Of a stretch of 9,033 bases of DNA, positions 1 to 5,762 are shown piece after piece. Made by a program: the position numbers and the translations under genes. Where the stretch lies: NCBI GenBank assembly GCA_017548225.1, contig JAFYMV010000197.1, positions 1-9,033 on the forward strand, in the 5' to 3' direction. The notes beneath the pieces were generated by a model. That model did no database searches. It was not told the DNA's origin and saw only the letters and a list, made by a program, of their open reading frames with translations. Position 1 is the first letter of the stretch. Every line of letters starts with the position of its first letter. This DNA comes from Bacteroidaceae bacterium. GTDB lineage: Bacteria > Bacteroidota > Bacteroidia > Bacteroidales > Bacteroidaceae.

Positions 1-1
1 C

Positions 2-340
2 ACTTTTGGTATGGCCGATCATGCAGCTCATGTGATAGCCTTTATTCTGATTCTGATTATTGTGCCTTTGCTTCTAAACTTAGCGGGTTGGCTCGTGTCT
101 AAGTTGCTCCAGATTATTTGTTTGGGTTGGATTAACCGCCTCTTGGGTGGCATTATAGGTGTGCTCAAGTTTGCCCTCTTTGTTGGAATTGTCATTACTG
201 GTATTGAGTTTTTTGATAAGCACAATACCCTTATTTCTGAAGGGAAAAAGGAAAATTCTATACTCTATTATCCCATTTATGATGCTACGGGCATCTTCTT
301 TAATGGTATCAAAGAAAATCTCAAGGAATTTGACTCGTAA
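2..340 (+). CDS. CvpA family membrane protein (5' end outside window)
   Basis: This is the C-terminal part of a small integral membrane protein. The reading frame is open to the left edge (codons for T-F-G precede the first visible Met at 11), so the true start lies upstream. About 112 residues are visible. Counting from the Met at 11, there is a strongly hydrophobic segment at about residues 9-30, then the CvpA-like stretch GWINRLLGGIIGVLKF at 39-54, which runs into a second membrane segment ending near 66, and finally a polar tail. CvpA was named for a role in colicin V production in E. coli; its biochemical role is not settled. From memory, Bacteroidales genomes often place a cvpA-type gene just before sufBCD, and here only a minus-strand glutaredoxin gene separates them. 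The stop is followed by a bidirectional terminator. CvpA membership is fairly secure; function is not. Confidence 0.8.
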   Translation, partial: TFGMADHAAHVIAFILILIIVPLLLNLAGWLVSKLLQIICLGWINRLLGGIIGVLKFALFVGIVITGIEFFDKHNTLISEGKKENSILYYPIYDATGIFFNGIKENLKEFDS

Positions 341-406
341 GCAGTGTGATACATTCTTTGGATTAACGAAGGTGTAGTTGGTTCTTGTGGGTATAAAATT
401 TGTACA

Positions 407-436
407 AAATAAGGTCTTCGAGTGAGGACCTTATTT
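407..436. terminator. Bidirectional intrinsic terminator between convergent genes
   Basis: A near-perfect inverted repeat pairs 407-419 with 424-436 (13 pairs, one of them a G-T wobble) around a 4-nt loop. The outer arms are AAATAAGGTC and GACCTTATTT, so each strand gives a stem ending in a short run of T. It lies between the stop of the cvpA-type gene (340) and the stop of the minus-strand glutaredoxin gene (461), where a shared terminator is expected. Confidence 0.85.
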
Positions 437-460
437 CTTATTTGGGAAAGATTAAGCTTG

Positions 461-775
461 TCAGCAGCCTGTACCGTCCAAGCTGCATGAGGCACCCTCG
501 GGGAGTGTAGGCTCTGCTGCGGTAAAGTGTGAGGCGTCGTAATGCTTGAGTGAGATGGCTACTGATCCATCTTCTCGCACGAAGCAAGGGATACCGATAT
601 TGCCGCGTTCGCGTACTTTCTCGAATGCTGGGTGATGGTCGCGCAGGACGAGAAACTCCTTCAAGCTGCGGGCTTGGCGGCCTATGTCGATCAACTCATA
701 TTCAGGGTGGTTGCTATATAGCGCCTTGACTTCGGTGCAGTCAGGGCAACTATCCATTACATAAATCTTTGTCAT
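461..775 (-). CDS. Glutaredoxin-related thiol protein
   Basis: This encodes a 104-residue cytoplasmic protein with a thioredoxin-like start: beta strand KIYVMDS followed by the active-site motif C10-P-D-C13. Further on, G61-I-P63-C-F supplies the cis-proline loop typical of glutaredoxins. This fits the 'glutaredoxin-related protein' group rather than a classical GrxA. Its role would be thiol-disulfide exchange; the partner is unknown. Two extra cysteines sit in the C-terminal tail (C97 and C104, the last residue), outside the usual fold. The frame could start 19 codons upstream at 832, but that codon lies inside the -33 box of the promoter at 802-833, so the Met at 775 is preferred. The gene is divergent from sufB and shares a 155-bp spacer with it. 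A link to Fe-S or redox balance is suggested only by position. Confidence 0.82.
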   Translation of the reverse strand: MTKIYVMDSCPDCTEVKALYSNHPEYELIDIGRQARSLKEFLVLRDHHPAFEKVRERGNIGIPCFVREDGSVAISLKHYDASHFTAAEPTLPEGASCSLDGTGC

Positions 776-801
776 AGTGTTGTTAAGTTTGATATTTGCA
801 G

Positions 802-833
802 CGAAGATACAAAAGTTTGGTAGGTGTAACAAA
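802..833 (-). promoter_or_regulatory. Bacteroidetes-type promoter for the glutaredoxin-related gene
   Basis: Read on the minus strand, TTTG (833-830) is followed after exactly 20 nt by TATCTTCG (809-802). That compares with the Bacteroidetes consensus TTTG-N19-21-TAnnTTTG, with one mismatch in the -7 box. Transcription would start near 795, leaving a leader of about 20 nt before the Met at 775. This decides the start codon of that gene. Confidence 0.72.
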
Positions 834-879
834 TATTTTAGAGTTAATGACTATGTGTATGCTAAAAACAAATGTGGCG

Positions 880-911
880 TTTGCATGTTTCAGTAAAAAG
901 TTGTACTTTCG
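880..911 (+). promoter_or_regulatory. Bacteroidetes-type promoter for the suf operon
   Basis: TTTG at 880-883 and TACTTTCG at 904-911 are separated by 20 nt, matching the Bacteroidetes consensus TTTG-N19-21-TAnnTTTG with one mismatch. Predicted transcription start is near 918, giving a very short leader before the sufB ATG at 931. The site is back to back with the glutaredoxin promoter, 46 bp between the two -33 boxes. No clear operator palindrome was seen in that interval. Confidence 0.75.
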
Positions 912-930
912 TGCTCCCTAAATAAAGTAT

Positions 931-2412
931 ATGGAACAACCCCAAGATAATAACCTCAATGCGCGTACTGATAACCAGTATGTGCGTAGCCTTACCGAGG
1001 AGAAGTACAAGTATGGCTTCACTACGGAGGTGGATACCGAGGTCATACCCGTGGGCTTGAGCGAAGAGGTGGTGCGTATCATCTCGGCTAAAAAGGGTGA
1101 GCCTGAATGGCTGCTCGATTTCCGCCTCAAGGCCTACCGTTACTGGCTTACGCTTGAAATGCCTCAATGGGCTCACTTGCGTATCCCCGAAATTGACTAT
1201 CAAGCGATTTCATACTATGCTGATCCTACGAAGAAGAAGGAGGGTCCCAAGAGTCTTGACGAGATTGATCCCGAGGTGATGAAGACCTTCGACAAGTTGG
1301 GCATCCCCCTTGAGGAGCGACTTGCGTTGAGCGGTGGCATGGCAGTAGATGCGGTGATGGACTCGGTGAGTGTGAAGACCACTTTCAAGGAGACCTTGCT
1401 TGAGAAGGGTATCATCTTCTGCTCCATCAGTGAGGCGGTGCGTGAATACCCTGACCTTGTGAAACAATACCTGGGTTCAGTGGTCAACTACCGCGACAAC
1501 TACTTTGCAGCACTTAACTCGGCTGTCTTCAGTGACGGCTCGTTTGTATATATTCCCAAGGGCACACGCTGTCCTATGGAACTGTCTACCTATTTCCGCA
1601 TCAATGCGGCCAATACGGGACAGTTTGAGCGTACACTTATCGTAGCCGACGATGACAGCTATGTGTCGTACCTTGAAGGATGTACTGCTCCTATGCGTGA
1701 CGAAAACCAACTGCATGCTGCTATCGTGGAGATTGTGGTGATGGATCGTGCTGAAGTGAAATATAGCACCGTGCAAAACTGGTATCCTGGTGATGCCGAG
1801 GGCAAAGGCGGTGTATACAATTTTGTAACCAAGCGCGGACATTGTCGTGGTGTTGATAGCAAACTGTCATGGACACAGGTGGAGACCGGCTCGGCCATCA
1901 CATGGAAGTACCCTTCATGTGTGCTCTCCGGAGATAATTCACAGGGCGAGTTCTACTCTGTAGCAGTAACCAACAACTATCAGCAAGCCGATACTGGTAC
2001 TAAGATGATACACCTCGGACGCAATACCAAGAGCACTATCATCAGTAAGGGTATCTCTGCCGGTAAGAGCGAGAACTCATACCGAGGACTCGTCAAAGTG
2101 GGCGAGAAGGCCGACGGCGCACGCAACTATAGCCAGTGTGACTCTCTGCTACTAGGTAGCCACTGCGGTGCACACACCTTCCCCTATATGGATATCAAGA
2201 ATGAGACCGCTGTAGTGGAACACGAGGCCACTACCTCAAAGATATCTGAGGACCAACTATTCTACTGCAACCAGCGTGGTATCAAGACTGAAGACGCTAT
2301 CGGTCTCATCGTTAATGGCTATGCCAAGGAGGTAATTAACAAACTGCCTATGGAGTTTGCCGTAGAGGCACAAAAACTACTCTCGGTATCGTTGGAGGGT
2401 AGCGTAGGATGA
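931..2412 (+). CDS. sufB: Fe-S cluster assembly scaffold SufB
   Basis: SufB is the main scaffold subunit of the cytoplasmic SufBC2D complex, on which Fe-S clusters are built before transfer to apoproteins. At 493 residues it is close to E. coli SufB (495). The C-terminal region is highly recognisable: NYSQCDSLLLGSHCGAHT, EHEATTS, SEDQLFYC and the terminal EAQKLLSVSLEGSVG. By alignment from the C-terminus, C403 corresponds to E. coli C405 and E432 to E434, residues reported as important for cluster assembly; C412 and C446 are further conserved cysteines. The ATG at 931 follows a short leader from a good promoter, with no strong Shine-Dalgarno sequence. It is the first gene of a three-gene operon with sufC and sufD. 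The protein looks complete and intact. Confidence 0.97.
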   Translation: MEQPQDNNLNARTDNQYVRSLTEEKYKYGFTTEVDTEVIPVGLSEEVVRIISAKKGEPEWLLDFRLKAYRYWLTLEMPQWAHLRIPEIDYQAISYYADPTKKKEGPKSLDEIDPEVMKTFDKLGIPLEERLALSGGMAVDAVMDSVSVKTTFKETLLEKGIIFCSISEAVREYPDLVKQYLGSVVNYRDNYFAALNSAVFSDGSFVYIPKGTRCPMELSTYFRINAANTGQFERTLIVADDDSYVSYLEGCTAPMRDENQLHAAIVEIVVMDRAEVKYSTVQNWYPGDAEGKGGVYNFVTKRGHCRGVDSKLSWTQVETGSAITWKYPSCVLSGDNSQGEFYSVAVTNNYQQADTGTKMIHLGRNTKSTIISKGISAGKSENSYRGLVKVGEKADGARNYSQCDSLLLGSHCGAHTFPYMDIKNETAVVEHEATTSKISEDQLFYCNQRGIKTEDAIGLIVNGYAKEVINKLPMEFAVEAQKLLSVSLEGSVG

Positions 2413-2414
2413 GG

Positions 2415-2441
2415 ACAATTGAAAATTGAAAGTTGAAAATT
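2415..2441. repeat. AT-rich 7-bp tandem repeat in the sufB-sufC gap
   Basis: Immediately after the sufB stop there are three 7-bp units: GAAAATT (2421-2427), GAAAGTT (2428-2434) and GAAAATT (2435-2441), preceded by the partial copy ACAATT. From memory, this motif recurs in intergenic DNA of Bacteroides and Prevotella genomes. It does not form a hairpin of note. Confidence 0.7.
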
Positions 2442-2448
2442 GAGAGCA

Positions 2449-2484
2449 CTCCGAGAACTCCGAGTCCTCTGAGAACTCCGAAAA
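2449..2484. repeat. Four 9-bp tandem repeats in the sufB-sufC gap
   Basis: Four adjacent 9-bp units read CTCCGAGAA, CTCCGAGTC, CTCTGAGAA and CTCCGAAAA. Each later copy differs from the first by one or two bases. They fill most of the remaining space before the sufC ATG at 2498. They sit next to the AT-rich repeat, so the whole 85-bp gap is repeat-derived except for about 13 bp before sufC. Confidence 0.8.
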
Positions 2485-2497
2485 TAAGATAAGCAAA

Positions 2498-3247
2498 ATG
2501 CTATATGTAAAGAACTTGCATGCCAGCATCAATGGCAAAGAGATATTGAAAGGTATTGACCTCGAGGTGCGTCCAGGTGAAGTACACGCAATTATGGGCC
2601 CCAATGGTTCGGGTAAGAGTACCTTGAGCAATGTGCTCGTGGGACATCCTGCCTATGAGGTAACCGAGGGTGAGGTAACATTCAACGGAAAGAATCTTCT
2701 CGAACTGGCTCCCGAAGATCGTAGTCACGAGGGTATGTTTCTTTCGTTTCAGTATCCGGTAGAGATACCTGGCGTGAGCATGGTAAACTTCATGCGTGCT
2801 GCTATCAATGAGCAGAGGAAGTATCGCAATCTTCCTCCTTTAGCTGCTAACGAGTTTCTCAAGTTGATGCGTGAGAAGCGTGCTTTTGTGGAACTTGATA
2901 GTAAACTCGCTAACCGCTCAGTGAACGAGGGATTCAGTGGTGGTGAGAAGAAACGCAACGAGATATTCCAAATGGCTATGCTCGAGCCTCGCTTAAGCAT
3001 TCTTGATGAAACAGACTCAGGACTCGATATCGATGCTTTGCGCATCGTGGCCGAGGGTGTGAACAAACTGAAGACTCCCGAGACATCGACCATCGTTATT
3101 ACTCACTATCAGCGCTTGCTCGACTATCTCAAGCCCGATGTAGTGCATGTGCTTTATAAGGGACGCATTGTGAAGACCGCAGGTCCCGAGCTTGCGCTTG
3201 AAATTGAGAAGCGTGGTTTCGATTGGATTAAGAAGGAGGTCGAGTAA
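2498..3247 (+). CDS. sufC: Fe-S cluster assembly ATPase SufC
   Basis: SufC is the ABC-type ATPase of the SufBC2D complex. It is cytoplasmic, with no membrane partner; ATP binding drives rearrangement of SufB-SufD during cluster assembly. The 249-residue protein has every expected motif in order: Walker A GPNGSGKST (34-42), Q-loop Q85, ABC signature FSGGEKKR (146-153), Walker B LSILDE (166-171) followed by the D-loop SGLD (174-177), and switch histidine H203 in ITHYQR. The SufC-specific phrases GEKKRNEIFQMA and ETDSGLDIDAL make the assignment firm over other ABC ATPases. Length is normal for the family. It lies 85 bp after sufB and 50 bp before sufD on the same strand, with repeats in both gaps but no clear terminator. 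Confidence 0.97.
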   Translation: MLYVKNLHASINGKEILKGIDLEVRPGEVHAIMGPNGSGKSTLSNVLVGHPAYEVTEGEVTFNGKNLLELAPEDRSHEGMFLSFQYPVEIPGVSMVNFMRAAINEQRKYRNLPPLAANEFLKLMREKRAFVELDSKLANRSVNEGFSGGEKKRNEIFQMAMLEPRLSILDETDSGLDIDALRIVAEGVNKLKTPETSTIVITHYQRLLDYLKPDVVHVLYKGRIVKTAGPELALEIEKRGFDWIKKEVE

Positions 3248-3251
3248 GAAA

Positions 3252-3283
3252 GCCTCTCCCATCCTCCCCCAAGGGGAGGTGAC
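3252..3283. repeat. GC-rich interspersed repeat, copy 1 (sufC-sufD gap)
   Basis: The element starts with GCCTCTCCC (3252-3260). It contains a hairpin, CCTCCCC (3263-3269) paired to GGGGAGG (3273-3279) around a CAA loop, and ends with GTGAC. It matches the reverse complement of the element at 3338-3380 over most of its length, so the two are inverted copies of one repeat family. It ends 14 bp before the sufD start codon. No T-run follows the hairpin, so it is not a typical terminator. Confidence 0.75.
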
Positions 3284-3297
3284 TAAAGACAACATAT

Positions 3298-4710
3298 ATG
3301 AATAATATAAACAATAGTAATAACATAACTCCGCGAGGTCAGCAAGCTCCCTCCCTTCGGGGGAGGGCGGGGGGAGAGGCCCAGTATTTGTCCCTCTATC
3401 GTGAGTGTCGTGAGCTTATTGCCCGCCATAGTAGTGAGGTGATGAATGCCCTGCGCGATGAGGCCTATGGACACTTGGAACAGGCTGGATTTCCCACAAA
3501 AAGGGTTGAGGAATACAAGTATACCGATGTGGAGGCGCTCTTTGCTCCCGACTATGGAGTGAACATCAACCGTCTTGACATCCCAGTCAATCCTTACGAT
3601 GCCTTTAAGTGCGATGTGCCCAATATGAGTACCTCGCTCTATTTCGTGGTGAATGACACTTTCTATAATCGTGCCCTTCCCAAGGCTACACTGCCTAAAG
3701 GCGTCATTCTTGGTAGCCTCAAGGAACTCTCTGCACAATACCCCGAACTTGTGGCTCGTCACTATGGCCAGCTTGCTCGCACTGAAGATGATGCAATCAC
3801 CGCTCTCAATACCATGTTGGCACAAGACGGCTTGCTGCTCTATGTTCCCAAGGGGGTAGTGGTGGAAAAGCCTATTCAGTTGGTCAATATATTGCGTGCT
3901 GATGTTAACTTCATGGTCAACCGTCGTGTGCTTGTCATCATAGAAGACAATGCACAGGCTCGTCTCCTTGCTTGCGACCATACGACTGATGAGGTGGACT
4001 TTCTCGCCACACAGGTTATCGAAGTCTTCGTGGGTCGTGGTGCTTCGTTCGAACTTTATGAGCTCGAGGAGTCTACTCCCCGTACCACTCGTTTGAGCAA
4101 CCTTTATGTGCAGCAAGAGGTTGATAGCCGTGTGCATATCAACGATATCACTCTCGTAGGAGGTGTTACGCGCAATACTACGCGCGTTGCTCTCGCTGGT
4201 CGCGGAGCACATATTGATCTTTGTGGTATGGCCATTGCTGACAAGCAGCAGCATGTAGACAATCATACTTTTATTGACCATGCCGTGAGCGACTGCACCA
4301 GCCACGAACTCTACAAGTATGTGCTCGATGATGAGGCTACTGGAGCTTTTGCCGGCAAGGTGCTCGTGCGCGAAGGTGCCCAACATACCGATTCGCAGCA
4401 GACCAACCGCAACCTCTGCCTCACACGCCAAGCTCGCATGTATACCCAGCCTCAATTAGAGATTTATGCTGACGATGTGAAGTGTAGTCATGGGGCTACC
4501 GTAGGTCAGCTCAATGAAGATGCTCTCTTCTATATGCAGCAGCGCGGTATCAGCTTCGTGGAGGCACGCCAACTCTTGATGCGTGCTTTTGTAGGTGAGG
4601 TAATAGATGGCGTAGGTCTTGAGGCTTTGCGCGATCGCCTGCACCACCTCGTAGAGAAGCGTTTCCGTGGAGAATTGGGTAAGTGCGGAGACTGCACAGT
4701 CTGTAAGTAA
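3298..4710 (+). CDS. sufD: Fe-S cluster assembly protein SufD, with a repeat-derived N-terminal extension
   Basis: SufD is the second scaffold-type subunit, pairing with SufB in the SufBC2D complex and needed for iron entry in E. coli. The 470-residue product has the SufD beta-helix core and the C-terminal block KCSHGATVGQLNEDALFYMQQRGIS. H398 in SHGAT corresponds to E. coli H360, which lies at the SufB-SufD interface. A fold-typical N-terminal part begins near residue 28 (AQYLSLYRE, then KRVEEYKYTDVEALF). Residues 1-27 look foreign: an Asn-rich start followed by TPRGQQAPSLRGRAGGE, encoded by a GC-rich interspersed repeat. The only upstream in-frame ATG is at 3298 (a stop lies at 3280-3282); TTG at 3388 is the alternative start that would skip the insert. 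The C-terminus ends GKCGDCTVCK, with three cysteines. Last gene of the operon. Confidence 0.95.
   Translation: MNNINNSNNITPRGQQAPSLRGRAGGEAQYLSLYRECRELIARHSSEVMNALRDEAYGHLEQAGFPTKRVEEYKYTDVEALFAPDYGVNINRLDIPVNPYDAFKCDVPNMSTSLYFVVNDTFYNRALPKATLPKGVILGSLKELSAQYPELVARHYGQLARTEDDAITALNTMLAQDGLLLYVPKGVVVEKPIQLVNILRADVNFMVNRRVLVIIEDNAQARLLACDHTTDEVDFLATQVIEVFVGRGASFELYELEESTPRTTRLSNLYVQQEVDSRVHINDITLVGGVTRNTTRVALAGRGAHIDLCGMAIADKQQHVDNHTFIDHAVSDCTSHELYKYVLDDEATGAFAGKVLVREGAQHTDSQQTNRNLCLTRQARMYTQPQLEIYADDVKCSHGATVGQLNEDALFYMQQRGISFVEARQLLMRAFVGEVIDGVGLEALRDRLHHLVEKRFRGELGKCGDCTVCK
3338..3380. repeat. GC-rich interspersed repeat, copy 2, inside the sufD frame
   Basis: This inverted copy of the 3252-3283 element runs from GTCAGC to GGGAGAGGC (3372-3380). 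The last nine bases are exactly complementary to 3252-3260. It holds its own hairpin, CCCTCCC (3349-3355) with GGGAGGG (3361-3367) around TTCGG. It is read in frame in sufD as QQAPSLRGRAGGE. From memory, such GC-rich elements are common between genes in Bacteroidales genomes; a copy read as protein in a housekeeping gene is less usual. Confidence 0.75.
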
Positions 4711-4733
4711 AAGAACTCGCTAAAATAGACAAT

Positions 4734-4770
4734 GGTCTACCCGATAAATGAATTGGGTAGACCCTTTTTT
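4734..4770 (+). terminator. Intrinsic terminator of the suf operon
   Basis: GGTCTACCC (4734-4742) pairs with GGGTAGACC (4755-4763). The stem can extend three more pairs inward (one wobble), leaving a 6-nt loop. It is followed by C and six T. It begins 23 bp after the sufD stop and closes the operon. Confidence 0.92.
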
Positions 4771-4844
4771 CTGAACTTGTTTCTTTCTCGTGGGTGCTAT
4801 GGTTATCTAAAAAAGTACGAGAATGTCTAAAATTGAAACTAGGG

Positions 4845-4875
4845 TTTGTTTTAACATTTATTGTAATTACTTTTA
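4845..4875 (+). promoter_or_regulatory. Bacteroidetes-type promoter for the AraC-family gene
   Basis: TTTG (4845-4848) lies 19 nt before TACTTTTA (4868-4875), matching the Bacteroidetes consensus except for the last base of the -7 box. The start of transcription would be near 4882, about 18 nt before the ATG at 4900. The regulator therefore appears to be transcribed separately from the suf operon, which ends in a terminator at 4770. Confidence 0.6.
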
Positions 4876-4899
4876 CACTAGCAATTAAACATTATCGTA

Positions 4900-5751
4900 A
4901 TGGCAAAAGATATTCAAGCAGACTGTGGTTATACCCTGCACCGTGTCACTCCTGATACACTGACAAGTACGGCTATGAAGGTCGGATTTCTCGGTATAGG
5001 TCTTTGCACACGAGGCACAGCGCGCATTATGGTCAATGTAGACACCTATGACATGCATGCCAACAATATTGTGGTCATCCTTCCCAATAGTTTGGTACAC
5101 ATTAGCGATGTGTCGCCCGATTGGGAGGCCAAGCTGATATGCGTTACTCGTATGGAATTACTTCGTGATGCTGCCGCCCAGATACTTCCTTTTGTCAAGG
5201 ATGCCCGCTCGATGCAGAAGTTTCTCTTCCAAGAGCGTGAAAATATCGTATCCTCCTTCCACTCCATCTATAACTTTCTCAACATGTTGTTGCGAGATGA
5301 GTACACCGTGAGCAAGTACGAGCAAGGTGTGTGCGTGTTCCGTTGCTTGATGTTGGGCATGCGCGACAAGAGTACTCACTATCGTACCAAGGGAGATGCG
5401 AATGTGGCTAGCTCTGCTTCATTGAATGTCTTCAATCAATTCATGCTATTGGTTAATGAGCACTGCAAGTCGCTACATACGGTAGATGCCTATGCTGACC
5501 AACTTCACATCAGTCCGCAATACCTCGGCCGTATATGTCGCATGTATGATGTGCGAGGCCCTAAAGAGATTATCGATGACCTACTGATACTGCAACTCAA
5601 ATCGACCATCAAGAATACAACGAAAACAATGAAGGAGATCTGCTACGAATACAATTTTTCTAATCTATCCTTCATGAGCACCTATTTTCGCCGCCATACG
5701 GGTTTCACTCCCAAGGAGTTTCGCAATAAGTACCGAGATGGTACGCTGTGA
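4900..5751 (+). CDS. AraC-family transcriptional regulator
   Basis: A cytoplasmic DNA-binding regulator of 283 residues, a normal length for the family. The N-terminal part (about 10-130) looks like a cupin-type effector domain, with predicted beta strands such as FLGIGLCTRGTARIMVNVD and NNIVVILPNSLVHI. The C-terminal part (about 185-280) carries the double helix-turn-helix. The first HTH is around VDAYADQLHISPQYLGRICR. The second is around TMKEICYEYNFSNLSFMSTYFRRHTGFTPKEFRNKYR, the characteristic AraC-family end. The effector and target genes cannot be told from sequence. It converges on the deiminase gene, so it does not share a divergent promoter with it, and regulation of that gene is only a guess. 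No signal peptide or membrane segment is seen. Confidence 0.92.
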   Translation: MAKDIQADCGYTLHRVTPDTLTSTAMKVGFLGIGLCTRGTARIMVNVDTYDMHANNIVVILPNSLVHISDVSPDWEAKLICVTRMELLRDAAAQILPFVKDARSMQKFLFQERENIVSSFHSIYNFLNMLLRDEYTVSKYEQGVCVFRCLMLGMRDKSTHYRTKGDANVASSASLNVFNQFMLLVNEHCKSLHTVDAYADQLHISPQYLGRICRMYDVRGPKEIIDDLLILQLKSTIKNTTKTMKEICYEYNFSNLSFMSTYFRRHTGFTPKEFRNKYRDGTL

Positions 5752-5762
5752 TGGGTGTAACT

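Noticed and set aside
776..832. 19-residue N-terminal extension of the glutaredoxin-related protein
   Set aside because: The upstream start codon falls within the -33 box of a well-formed promoter, and the protein fold begins at the Met at 775.
2377..2631. Minus-strand frame with a Ser-Glu-Phe repeat (SEFSEDSEFSE)
   Set aside because: The repetitive peptide is only the 9-bp DNA repeat of the sufB-sufC gap read in one frame; the remainder overlaps sufC.
3263..3279. GC hairpin after sufC considered as a terminator
   Set aside because: No T-run follows, it belongs to an interspersed repeat family, and sufD continues 19 bp later as part of the same operon.
3283..4455. A 390-codon open frame on the minus strand opposite sufD
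   Set aside because: It lies antisense to a firmly identified sufD and shows no recognisable domain; its length reflects codon bias of the sense gene.
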